Shown here one piece after another: positions 7,598 to 14,125 of a stretch of DNA of 35,136 nucleotides. Under the pieces are notes generated by a model that was not told the origin of the DNA, ran no database searches, and saw nothing but the letters and a program-made list of their open reading frames with translations. The translations under genes were made by a program, and so were the position numbers. Within the stretch, counting starts at the first letter, position 1; each line of letters begins with the position of its first letter. This DNA is from Myxococcus sp. CA023 (lineage in GTDB: Bacteria; Myxococcota; Myxococcia; Myxococcales; Myxococcaceae): assembly GCF_010998615.1 (NCBI RefSeq), contig NZ_JAAEAH010000096.1, positions 1 to 35,136 of the forward strand. Direction: 5' to 3'.

Positions 7598-8539
7598 TCA
7601 GCCGCTCCGACCCGTTTCCTCTTGGATGCGCTGCCGGGCCGCCTCCAGCCGCTTCGCGCGCACCTTGCCAGCGACGCCCAGCAGCACGCGGTCCCGAGCC
7701 CAGCGCTCTCGCGTGATGGCATCCGTGGCGGCCCAGAGGGGTTCGCACCGCTCCAGCACCGCGCGCTTGGTGAGCGCCAGCCCTCCGCCCAGGGCCACGT
7801 GCGTGGACGCCGCCGTCGGGTCCAACTGGGACAGTCCCCGCATCATCACCGCCAGGGCGGACAGCTCCTCGCGCACGTCGTCCGGCCAGCCGCTGCGGCG
7901 CCCTACCTGGAGCAGCCAGCCCAGCATCGCGAGCTGGACGTGGCAGTCCTCCACGGTGCGGAAGGGCTTGAGGTAGCGCGCGTAGCCGTCTCCCGGAAGC
8001 ACGTCCTCTGAGGCGACCGCCACGTCCTCCAGGGACAGCTCCGCGTGGGGAACCTCGGGGATGAAGGGCAGCTCCGGGAGCGCGCTCAGCCGCACACCGG
8101 GCCGCTTCGCGTCCACCGCCACCATGCGCAGGCGGTTGCGGCCCTGGGCGTCCTGCCCCTCCGACGCCACCACCAGCAGCAGCTCCGCGCGCGTGCCCAG
8201 GGTGACGAACGTCTTGGTGCCTGACAGGCGCGGGCCCGCGCCGGTATCCGTCAGCCGCGTCTCGATGGCATTGGGATGCGCGCCACCCGGCTCCGTGGCA
8301 CAGAGCGCGATGGTCCGCTCCGCCGACAGCTCCGGAAACAGGCGCCGGTGCGCGGCGTGGTAGCCGGAAGCGAAGGCGAACCCCAACCGGTCGGCGAGGA
8401 AGCCCCCGGCCAGCGCCAGGTCCGCGGGCGAGGAGAAGCGGGAGGACAGCTCCAGGTGCTGGCGCCACCAGGTGTCGACAGAATCGAGGACCTGGGGCTC
8501 GGCGGGTGCGGTGAGCAGGAAATGGAGGACGTCGTTCAC
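7598..8539 (-). CDS. Acyl-CoA dehydrogenase-like protein, short
   Basis: The 313-aa product resembles acyl-CoA dehydrogenases, flavoproteins that introduce a double bond next to the thioester of acyl-CoA. The best block is CATEPGGAHPNAIETRL, matching the conserved TEP..GSD FAD-binding region, followed by LSGTKTFVTLG, which resembles the G.K.(W/F)IT.G strand. Family members usually have about 380-400 residues. Here the N-terminal helical domain is reduced, and the C-terminal domain is short and ends in a basic, Arg-rich helix without the usual C-terminal signature. The catalytic Glu is not evident, so the protein may be non-enzymatic or diverged. The GTG start at 8539 has no Shine-Dalgarno, but TAGACT lies 6 nt upstream. 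The gene stands alone, with no other fatty-acid genes nearby. Confidence 0.75.
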   Translation of the reverse strand: MNDVLHFLLTAPAEPQVLDSVDTWWRQHLELSSRFSSPADLALAGGFLADRLGFAFASGYHAAHRRLFPELSAERTIALCATEPGGAHPNAIETRLTDTGAGPRLSGTKTFVTLGTRAELLLVVASEGQDAQGRNRLRMVAVDAKRPGVRLSALPELPFIPEVPHAELSLEDVAVASEDVLPGDGYARYLKPFRTVEDCHVQLAMLGWLLQVGRRSGWPDDVREELSALAVMMRGLSQLDPTAASTHVALGGGLALTKRAVLERCEPLWAATDAITRERWARDRVLLGVAGKVRAKRLEAARQRIQEETGRSG

Positions 8540-8545
8540 GGGGGG

Positions 8546-8551
8546 AGTCTA
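8546..8551 (-). promoter_or_regulatory. -10-like element for a possible leaderless start
   Basis: On the minus strand TAGACT (TAnnnT) is followed by six C residues and then the GTG start at 8539. Transcription starting 6-7 nt after this hexamer would begin at the start codon. No good -35 is seen. This is a low-confidence site, reported because the same layout recurs in the window. Confidence 0.22.
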
Positions 8552-8597
8552 TTGGCGGCCCTCGCCGGCTCGTCCACCAGTTCTTGAACGAATGGTT

Positions 8598-8612
8598 GAG
8601 CGGCCACCGCTC
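8598..8612 (-). terminator. Small hairpin downstream of the lipoprotein gene
   Basis: GAGCGG (8598-8603) and CCGCTC (8607-8612) form a perfect 6-bp stem with a 3-nt loop, about 30 bp after the stop of the minus-strand lipoprotein gene. It has no U-tract. Confidence 0.38.
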
Positions 8613-8641
8613 CCTCCGCCCCAGGACTTCTCAGGGCTGTA

Positions 8642-9079
8642 TTACTGGCTCTGGGTATTCTGAACCACGCGGCAGCTGCTGCGACTGCACAGCAGGATGT
8701 AGCTGGCCTGCTGGTCACAGCCTCTCGCGCCAAACGTGTCACGATTCAGCCGCTGGGTTGATATCGAGTCCTGCTCACATTTCAGGTCGAAGGCCGCCTG
8801 ACGAAGAATGAGCTCCTGGATGTCGACCCCATGAGGATCAGGGCAATACCCAAAGGTGTTGCAGCCAACCTCGTAACGCCGAAGCTTCTGACAGCCTTCC
8901 GCATAGTACGCGCCCGACTCGTTCGGAGCCCCGGCGTAATCAAAGACAGGATTGACTGCCAGGTCCTTCTCCGGACAGGCCATGTCCTGGGCAGCCTTCC
9001 CTCGGATGGCACTCAGAGCGCCGCTCCCACATCCGGATGATATCAACGCCACAATGAAAGCGAGTACGACGGCCCGCAT
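8642..9079 (-). CDS. Cys-rich lipoprotein, unknown function
   Basis: A 145-aa predicted lipoprotein. The N-terminus has a short hydrophobic signal ending in the lipobox LISSGC, with lipidated Cys17. The mature protein has eight further cysteines (35, 63, 73, 79, 101, 121, 131, 136), an even number that would suit four disulfides in an exported domain. I do not recognise a family. ATG 9079 has a good Shine-Dalgarno, GAGGAG, about 8 nt upstream, and a sigma-70-like promoter further up. The coding sequence is less GC-biased at third positions than its neighbours, which suggests a recent or fast-evolving gene. Small Cys-rich lipoproteins are common in myxobacteria, but the function cannot be read from sequence. 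Confidence 0.85.
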   Translation of the reverse strand: MRAVVLAFIVALISSGCGSGALSAIRGKAAQDMACPEKDLAVNPVFDYAGAPNESGAYYAEGCQKLRRYEVGCNTFGYCPDPHGVDIQELILRQAAFDLKCEQDSISTQRLNRDTFGARGCDQQASYILLCSRSSCRVVQNTQSQ

Positions 9080-9122
9080 GCAATTGGCTCCTCAAATGTA
9101 GCTCGGAAATGTTTCAGCAGGG

Positions 9123-9151
9123 AACGTAGGGGAACACGAAAGCACCGTCAA
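9123..9151 (-). promoter_or_regulatory. Sigma-70-like promoter of the lipoprotein gene
   Basis: On the minus strand TTGACG (9151-9146, 5 of 6 matches to the -35 consensus) is followed by a 17-nt spacer and TACGTT (9128-9123, 3 of 6 including the T-A...T frame). The start point would lie near 9116, giving a leader of about 37 nt that includes the GAGGAG ribosome site. Confidence 0.42.
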
Positions 9152-9203
9152 TGAGCAGCCCCTTACGTGCCCAGCACCATCACGGCACGCACAGCCGGCA
9201 CAG

Positions 9204-9229
9204 CAGCGCCCTCTTTTTGGAGGGCGCTG
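9204..9229 (-). terminator. Hairpin terminator of the SET-domain gene
   Basis: CAGCGCCCTC (9204-9213) pairs perfectly with GAGGGCGCTG (9220-9229) around a 6-nt loop. The hairpin lies 15 bp downstream of the SET gene's stop on the minus strand and separates it from the lipoprotein promoter. No U-tract follows. Confidence 0.6.
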
Positions 9230-9244
9230 GAACCCGCGCGCAGT

Positions 9245-9907
9245 TCAGCTCGCGCGCTTACGGCTGGGCGACTTCGCCCGCTGGGTGGACTTGCGGGTAC
9301 CGGCGGATGACTTCTTCCCCGCCACCTTCTTGGCCCCCGCGTCCTTGTTGCCCCGGGACTTCGACACAGACTTCTTTCTCGACGTCGACGAGGTCTTCGC
9401 CTTCTTGGCCGACGTCTTCCGGGCCGGCGCCTTCTTCTCCGGGGCCAGGATGGTGCCCCGGCAATTGGGCGCGCCGCAGCGGCAGACGTAGAGAGCCTCG
9501 GCTTCGGGCCCCATGTCCTCGGTGCGCTCGTAGCCGTAGTCGTACACCAGCTCATCACCGGGCTCGATGGTGGTGAGCGCGTAGATGTAGATGTGGCCCT
9601 TGTCGATGAGGGCTTCACAGTTGGGCGCGCACGAGTGGTTGATGTAGCGCGCCTCGTTGTGAATCGTCCCCGCGTCCAGCACCGTCCGCTTGTCGAGGTT
9701 GAACAGGAACGTGTGGTGCCGCGCCATCGATTCGTCGTCGTAGCGGACGTCCGCCTCCGCCTGCGTGATGCGCTCACCGAGGTACTCGATGATGCGCGTG
9801 CCCTTGCGGATGCGGCGGATGGCGAAGGCACCCTGGCCCTGGATGGAGGACGGGTGCAGCTCGAAGGGAAGCGGCTTCGTTGAAGGAATGAAGTTGGGTG
9901 AGGTCAT
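9245..9907 (-). CDS. SET-domain methyltransferase with histone H1-like tail
   Basis: A 220-aa protein with a nearly complete SET domain, the lysine methyltransferase fold typical of eukaryotic chromatin enzymes. Visible motifs are GQGAFA (residues 24-29, the SAM-binding GxG), RYINHSCAPNC (87-97, with the NHSC signature and two Cys), ELVYDYGY (119-126, the catalytic-Tyr region) and CRCGAPNC (142-149), which matches the post-SET zinc-binding Cys cluster. From about residue 158 to the end the chain is a disordered tail of K, R, S, A and T, with 24 Lys/Arg in 63 residues and one acidic residue. This resembles histone H1 or AlgP-type nucleoid proteins and probably binds DNA or acidic partners. The substrate is unknown: possibly a nucleoid protein, its own tail, or a ribosomal protein. 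It is a single-gene unit divergent from the DUF423 gene. No clear Shine-Dalgarno is present. Confidence 0.9.
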   Translation of the reverse strand: MTSPNFIPSTKPLPFELHPSSIQGQGAFAIRRIRKGTRIIEYLGERITQAEADVRYDDESMARHHTFLFNLDKRTVLDAGTIHNEARYINHSCAPNCEALIDKGHIYIYALTTIEPGDELVYDYGYERTEDMGPEAEALYVCRCGAPNCRGTILAPEKKAPARKTSAKKAKTSSTSRKKSVSKSRGNKDAGAKKVAGKKSSAGTRKSTQRAKSPSRKRAS

Positions 9908-10002
9908 TCTGTTGTGAGCGCCCCAGGTGTTGATGTCGGCCAGGACGCTCCGGCTGCGGCGGTGTAGCGTGCACCAGTCCGACTCATGATGAAAGGCGAA
10001 CG

Positions 10003-10377
10003 ATGATGCGGTGGTGGCTCGTCCTGGGTGCCGTGAACGCTTTCCTCTCCGTCAGCGCGGGGGCCTTCGGCGCGCACGCGCTGCGAAGCCGGCTGCCCCA
10101 GGACCTCCAGGTCATCTTCGAGACGGGGGCGCGGTACCACATGTACCACGCGCTGGGCCTGCTGGCCGTGGGCCTGCTGGGGCACTTCCGCCCCTCGTCC
10201 CTGCTCAACGGCGCCGGCTGGGCGATGATGGTGGGCATCGTCCTGTTCTCTGGCAGCCTCTACGCGCTCGCCCTCTCCGGCGTGCGCGTGCTGGGAGCCG
10301 TCACCCCGCTGGGGGGCCTGGGCTTCCTCGCCGGCTGGCTCCTGTTCGCGGTGGCCGCCTGGCGCACCACGAACTGA
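10003..10377 (+). CDS. DUF423 family membrane protein
   Basis: A 124-aa inner-membrane protein of the DUF423 (YgdD-like) family, whose function is unknown. Four hydrophobic segments fill most of the chain. The family's typical N-terminal block, with GAFGAHALRSRL near residues 20-31, and the ARYHMYHALGLL segment (about 43-54) are both present, as is the Gly-rich VTPLGGLGFLAGW close to the C-terminus. Length agrees with the family, about 120-130 aa. There are two consecutive ATG codons at 10003 and 10006; AAAGG at 9992-9996 gives a usable ribosome site. It is divergent from the SET gene and shares a hairpin with the convergent gene that follows. Confidence 0.9.
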   Translation: MMRWWLVLGAVNAFLSVSAGAFGAHALRSRLPQDLQVIFETGARYHMYHALGLLAVGLLGHFRPSSLLNGAGWAMMVGIVLFSGSLYALALSGVRVLGAVTPLGGLGFLAGWLLFAVAAWRTTN

Positions 10378-10384
10378 GCCCCGC

Positions 10385-10693
10385 TCACTCCCTCCAGGAC
10401 GGGGGGAGTGGGTAGTACCGGTCGAGGTCGTCGTGGTTGACGAAGCCACACGCCTCCCGCTGCACCATGAAGCACCAGCGCTGGTGCTCGGCTTCCTTGC
10501 GCAGGGTGTGGTGGCGGGCAATCTGCGCGCGCCGGTCGGCGATCCGGTGGGACCGCAGTTGAAGTTCGACCTCGGACAGCTCCCGCAGTGTCTCCTCCAG
10601 CCTCACTTCCAATTTCCGGAGCGAGGAGGCCTTCTCCATCTGGAACTCGGCCTCTAGCGCCTGCAGTGCGTTCGAGCGGTCTTGGAAAGCCAT
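10385..10693 (-). CDS. Small coiled-coil protein, unknown function
   Basis: A 102-aa protein I do not recognise. Residues from about 8 to 70 form one long charged helix with heptad-like Leu spacing (LEAEFQMEKASS, LEVRLEETLREL) that should be a coiled coil. The C-terminal part is different, with a Cys- and aromatic-containing segment (RWCFMVQREACGF) and a Pro-rich end (YYPLPPSWRE). It has no signal or membrane segment. ATG 10693 is preferred to an earlier in-frame start because the coiled coil starts just after it and the upstream codons are not coding-like. It is convergent with the DUF423 gene, 7 bp away. A structural or partner-binding role is the only thing composition suggests. Confidence 0.65.
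   Translation of the reverse strand: MAFQDRSNALQALEAEFQMEKASSLRKLEVRLEETLRELSEVELQLRSHRIADRRAQIARHHTLRKEAEHQRWCFMVQREACGFVNHDDLDRYYPLPPSWRE
10386..10410. terminator. Bidirectional hairpin between convergent genes
   Basis: CACTCCCTCC (10386-10395) pairs with GGGGGGAGTG (10401-10410), ten pairs including one G-U, around a 5-nt loop. It starts 9 bp after the DUF423 stop and overlaps the last codons of the convergent coiled-coil gene, so the same palindrome could end transcripts from both sides. Confidence 0.55.
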
Positions 10694-10785
10694 GCCCGTC
10701 GAATTAACACCCAGGCCTTCCCGCCGCCCGAGCTTCCCCGTCACCGCGTCCGCGCCGAGCTCAGGGGCTCAGGGGCACCTGGGCA

Positions 10786-10800
10786 CTCCGCTGGACGGAG
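10786..10800 (-). terminator. Small hairpin after the sugar kinase gene
   Basis: CTCCG (10786-10790) and CGGAG (10796-10800) form a 5-bp stem with a 5-nt loop, 28 bp past the kinase stop on the minus strand. Next to it is a tandem CTCAGGGG repeat at 10760-10775. This is a weak terminator candidate. Confidence 0.28.
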
Positions 10801-10827
10801 GCATCATGCGTCGCCTTCTCCGGGTGC

Positions 10828-11775
10828 CTACGGACGCGACACCGGCTCCGCCTTCACCTGGGTGAAGAGCCGCTCCACGTCCGCCCGGTAACACAGGTCC
10901 GTCCCCTGGGTGAGCAGCGCGGCCGTCCCGGAGGCGATGCCCCAGCGCAGCGCGTCCTCGGTGGACTGGCCCCGCGCGAGCGCAAGCGTCATCCCCGCGA
11001 CAAAGCTGTCCCCCGCGCCCACCGAGCTTTGCGTCCGCACCGGGGGCGGCGTCGCCCGGAACTGGGCGGTGCGCGTCGTCACCAGCGCGCCGTCCGCGCC
11101 CATGGACACCGCCAGCACTTCGGCGCGGCCCTGGGCCACCAGCTCGCGCGCCGCGGCGGCCTGGGTAGCGAAGTCTTCCGTCGACACGCCGCTCAAGTCG
11201 CGCAGCTCGCGGCGGTTGGGCTTGGCCATGAACACGCCCTCTTCCAGCGCGGCCCGCAGCGGCGGACCGTTGGTGTCCACCACCACGCGGACGGCCAGGC
11301 GCTTCCCAAGCCGGGCCACGCGGGCATAGAAGTCCTCCGGTACCCCGGGCGCCAGGCTGCCGCTGGCGACGATGAAGGCCGCGCCCACGGCCACGTCCTC
11401 CAGTGCGCCGAGGCAGCGCTGCCACTCGCGCTCGGACAACGTGGGCCCCGGCAGGATGAAGCGGTACTCACGCGCGCCCGTGCCTTCCGCCACCGTGAAG
11501 CTCTCCCGGGTGGCGTCCTGCAACGGCACGGAGCGGCGCAGCAAGCCCTTCTCCTCCAGGAGCTCTTCCAGCAGGCTCCCGGTGACCCCGCCCCGCGTGT
11601 AGACGGCGATGGCCTCACCGCCCAGCTCGCGCACCACGCGCGCCACGTTGATGCCACCCCCTCCCGGGTCCCTGCGCACGGGGCCACAACGCAGCTTGTG
11701 CTCCGGCGTGACTTCCGGCACGGACGTGGCCACGTCGATGGTCGGGTTGAGCGTCAGGGTGACGATGTGCGGCAT
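10828..11775 (-). CDS. PfkB-type hexose kinase (1-phosphofructokinase family)
   Basis: A 315-aa ribokinase-fold sugar kinase of the 1-phosphofructokinase/PfkB branch, which phosphorylates fructose 1-phosphate, fructose 6-phosphate or a related sugar phosphate with ATP in the cytoplasm. The N-terminus (TLTLNPTIDVA) and the PGGGGINVARVVRELGG block (PfkB signature 1, about residues 37-53) are diagnostic. Near residue 252 VGAGDSFVAGM gives signature 2, with the catalytic Asp and anion hole, and KPNRRELR is the usual substrate-lid segment. ATG 11775 is firm: AGGAGG lies 9 nt upstream. No phosphotransferase-system genes are nearby, so I cannot choose between 6-phosphofructokinase (PfkB) and 1-phosphofructokinase (FruK). 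Confidence 0.9.
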   Translation of the reverse strand: MPHIVTLTLNPTIDVATSVPEVTPEHKLRCGPVRRDPGGGGINVARVVRELGGEAIAVYTRGGVTGSLLEELLEEKGLLRRSVPLQDATRESFTVAEGTGAREYRFILPGPTLSEREWQRCLGALEDVAVGAAFIVASGSLAPGVPEDFYARVARLGKRLAVRVVVDTNGPPLRAALEEGVFMAKPNRRELRDLSGVSTEDFATQAAAARELVAQGRAEVLAVSMGADGALVTTRTAQFRATPPPVRTQSSVGAGDSFVAGMTLALARGQSTEDALRWGIASGTAALLTQGTDLCYRADVERLFTQVKAEPVSRP

Positions 11776-11949
11776 CGCGAAGGGCCTCCTGGGTTGCATG
11801 GGCGCGAAAGGGCCGAGCCTGCCCCACCCCGCGCGCATTCGCCAGCCATCCGAGCGCCCACGCCGCTCCGTCCCACGGGCAACACCCCACCCCGTGCATG
11901 GGGCCCTGGGGGGTTGCCTTCCCAGGTAGGCTCGCGAAGATGCGCCCCC

Positions 11950-12507
11950 ATGACACCGCTCCGTCGCCCCTCGCGAGATGAGCTGGACGCAGCCACCGGT
12001 CGCACCATGCCGGACGTCATCGCGCCCCGGCTGCGCGTGCTCTTCTGCGGCATCAACCCCAGCCTCTACTCCGCGGTGGTGGGCTATCACTTCGCGCGGC
12101 CCGGCAATCGCTTCTGGCCCACGCTGCATGCCGCGGGCATCACCCCGCACACCTTCCAACCCACGGAGCAGGAGGCCTTGCTCGCGCTGGGCTACGGCAT
12201 CACCAACGTGGTGGACCGCGCCACCGCCACCGCGGACCTGCTGAACCCCGCCGAACTGGCCCAGGGCGCGAAGGCGCTGGAGGCCAAGGTGGCGCGCTAC
12301 CAGCCCCGCTTCCTCGCGGTGCTGGGCGTGAGCGCCTACCGCATCGCCTTTGGCCGTCCCAAGGCCGCGCTGGGCACGCAACCGGAGCGCCTGGGCGACA
12401 CGCGCTTGTGGGTGCTGCCCAATCCCAGCGGGCTCAACGCGCACTACCAACTCGACGCGCTAGGCCGCCTTTTCGCCGAGCTGCGACGCGCCGTGGAGCA
12501 GGGCTGA
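11950..12507 (+). CDS. mug: G/U mismatch-specific DNA glycosylase
   Basis: Mug-type uracil-DNA glycosylases remove uracil, thymine or damaged bases mispaired with guanine and start base excision repair. The 185-aa protein carries the motif-1 signature FCGINPS (residues 33-38, with Asn36 matching the Mug catalytic Asn), the adjacent GNRFWPTLHAAGIT block, and motif 2, PNPSGLNAHY (about residues 157-166), which forms the intercalating loop. E. coli Mug is 168 aa, so the length is normal with a short N-terminal extension. ATG 11950 has no good Shine-Dalgarno. A TAGGCT hexamer at 11927-11932 may be the -10, giving a very short leader. The start is 175 bp from the divergent sugar kinase start. Confidence 0.92.
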   Translation: MTPLRRPSRDELDAATGRTMPDVIAPRLRVLFCGINPSLYSAVVGYHFARPGNRFWPTLHAAGITPHTFQPTEQEALLALGYGITNVVDRATATADLLNPAELAQGAKALEAKVARYQPRFLAVLGVSAYRIAFGRPKAALGTQPERLGDTRLWVLPNPSGLNAHYQLDALGRLFAELRRAVEQG

Positions 12508-12527
12508 CGACTCCCGGTACGAGTTCG

Positions 12528-12544
12528 CGGTGCCTCGCGCACCG
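12528..12544 (+). terminator. Hairpin downstream of mug
   Basis: CGGTGC (12528-12533) and GCACCG (12539-12544) form a 6-bp stem with a 5-nt loop, 20 bp after the mug stop. There is only a weak T-run afterwards. Confidence 0.4.
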
Positions 12545-12638
12545 TGCCTTGACCCATGGGTGCGCCCGCATGCAACGCTGCCCGCCAGGTTCCCCCGGAC
12601 CTGCATCGCAACAGGCGCCCCCACCTGGAGCAGACCCC

Positions 12639-13226
12639 ATGGCCTCGAAGGCATTCGCAGCAATCATGAACGTATCGCAGCTACTCCTGGAGCGCGGCTT
12701 TGAGACCGCGACAGTCTCGGAGGCCCTGGGCAAGGTGGGCGTCGCGCTCGACGTCGACCGCGTCTACATCTTCGAGAACGCCACCAGCCCCACGGGCGAG
12801 CTGCTGTGCAACCAGCGCTACGAGTGGACCGCGGCCGCGGCCTCCGCGCAATTGGACAACCCCGAGCTCCAGAACGTCCCCTACGCGGAGGTCATGCCCT
12901 CCTGGGTCGGGCCGCTGTCGTCGGGCAAGGCCGTCCAGGGACCGCCCCGTGACTTCCCGTCGCCCGCTCGGGAGCTGCTGGAGGGCCAGGACATCCGGTC
13001 GCTGCTGGTCTGCCCCATCATCGTGGGCGGCGAGTGGTGGGGCTTCGTGGGCTTCGACGACTGCCGGACGGAGCGCAAGTGGCCGCCGACGGAGGTCTCC
13101 GTGCTCCAGGCCCTGTCCAACGCGCTCGCGGGTTCGCTCCGCCATGCGCGGCTGCGCAGCATGCTCTCCGGCGTGCAGTCCCAGCTGCGCACCATCATCC
13201 AGCGCTGCGAGACGACGGCATCCTGA
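12639..13226 (+). CDS. GAF-domain protein
   Basis: A 195-aa cytoplasmic protein that is essentially one GAF domain, a small-molecule or redox sensor fold usually attached to signalling outputs. The pattern is typical: an N-terminal helix (NVSQLLLERGFET), a strand with DVDRVYIFEN (about residues 38-47), a variable ligand-side region containing ELLEGQDIRSLLVCPI (about residues 108-123), and the final strands GGEWWGFVGFDDC leading into the C-terminal helix. No kinase, cyclase or DNA-binding output is present, so it probably acts by partner binding. GGAG at 12627-12630 lies 8 nt before the ATG at 12639. A CysQ-like gene converges 22 bp away. The ligand cannot be told. Confidence 0.85.
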   Translation: MASKAFAAIMNVSQLLLERGFETATVSEALGKVGVALDVDRVYIFENATSPTGELLCNQRYEWTAAAASAQLDNPELQNVPYAEVMPSWVGPLSSGKAVQGPPRDFPSPARELLEGQDIRSLLVCPIIVGGEWWGFVGFDDCRTERKWPPTEVSVLQALSNALAGSLRHARLRSMLSGVQSQLRTIIQRCETTAS

Positions 13227-13248
13227 CGCGAGCGGCGTCCGCGAGGCC

Positions 13249-14082
13249 TCAGCGAAGAATGCCGGCCTCGCGGGCGAATCCGGCCACCACGGGCGCCACG
13301 TGCTCGAAGGCGGCGGCGTTGCAGGCCAGCAGGCCGCGGCGGTTCTGGAGCTCCGAACCGTCATAGGCGTACGGCGTCCCGCCCAGGTCGGTGAGGATGC
13401 CACCCGCCGCGCGCAGCACAGCTTCTGGCGCGCAGTTGTCCCAGCGATAGCTCTTGTCGCTGACGTGCAGGTAGAGGTCGCAGGCGGCCTCCGCCAGCAG
13501 GCCACACTTGAGGCCCACGGAGCCACACGCCTGCTCGTGGGTGATGCCCAGCCGCCGGGCCACCGCGTCCGTCAGGCGCGAGCGGTGTGAGCGGGACACC
13601 ACCAGCCGCAGCGCGGACGGCTCCGCCGTGTCCGACACCCGCAGGGCGCGGCGCCCCTTCGCGTCCTCCACGAAGCCGCCCTGCCCCACCACGCCCCAGT
13701 ACAGCCTGTCTCCAACGGGCCGGTACACGACGCCCAGCGTGGCCTTCCCCGCGATGGCGAGCCCGATATGGATGGCGAACTCGCCGTTGCGGTTGACGAA
13801 CTCCTGCGTGCCGTCCATGGGGTCCACGAACCAGCAGCGCTCGAAGCGGCTCGCGCCGGAGGTGTTGTCGGACTCCTCGGCCACGACACCGTCGGAAGGA
13901 AATGCGTCGCGCAGCGCTTGCACGATGAAGGCGTTGGCGCGCTCGTCGGCCTCGGTGACGGGCCCCATGCCGCCCGCCTTGTCATGGACGGCGAAGGGCG
14001 TGGCGTAGACCTCCAGGAGGATGGCTCCCGCCTGGCGGGCTACGCGGCGGGCGATGTCGAGTTCGGCGTCGAGCGTATGCAT
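13249..14082 (-). CDS. cysQ: CysQ-like 3'(2'),5'-bisphosphate nucleotidase / inositol phosphatase family
   Basis: A 277-aa Mg-dependent phosphatase of the inositol monophosphatase superfamily, closest by eye to CysQ, which hydrolyses 3'-phosphoadenosine 5'-phosphate formed in sulfate assimilation. The metal ligands are visible in order: VVAEES near residue 68, VDPMDGTQEF (about 86-95, the family's DPxDGTxxF), and RWDNCAPEAVLRAAGG (about 217-232, the WD.aa...L.aG motif). The Glu-Phe after DGT is typical of CysQ rather than inositol monophosphatases. The start at 14082 has only a weak ribosome site. The gene lies 43 bp downstream of the histidine kinase on the same strand and may be cotranscribed; no functional link is evident. 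The exact substrate is uncertain. Confidence 0.88.
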   Translation of the reverse strand: MHTLDAELDIARRVARQAGAILLEVYATPFAVHDKAGGMGPVTEADERANAFIVQALRDAFPSDGVVAEESDNTSGASRFERCWFVDPMDGTQEFVNRNGEFAIHIGLAIAGKATLGVVYRPVGDRLYWGVVGQGGFVEDAKGRRALRVSDTAEPSALRLVVSRSHRSRLTDAVARRLGITHEQACGSVGLKCGLLAEAACDLYLHVSDKSYRWDNCAPEAVLRAAGGILTDLGGTPYAYDGSELQNRRGLLACNAAAFEHVAPVVAGFAREAGILR

Positions 14083-14125
14083 GCAGTGGCCGAAGTCTGC
14101 CCCTCCGTCCTCCTCGAGTCACGGG

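Noticed and set aside
11776..12450. N-terminal extension of the PfkB-type kinase frame
   Set aside because: The extension overlaps mug, and a perfect ribosome site precedes ATG 11775. The extended residues do not belong to the family.
12549..12580. TTGACC as a -35 for the GAF gene
   Set aside because: The best -10 at 16-17 nt matches only 3 of 6, which is not better than chance in this sequence.
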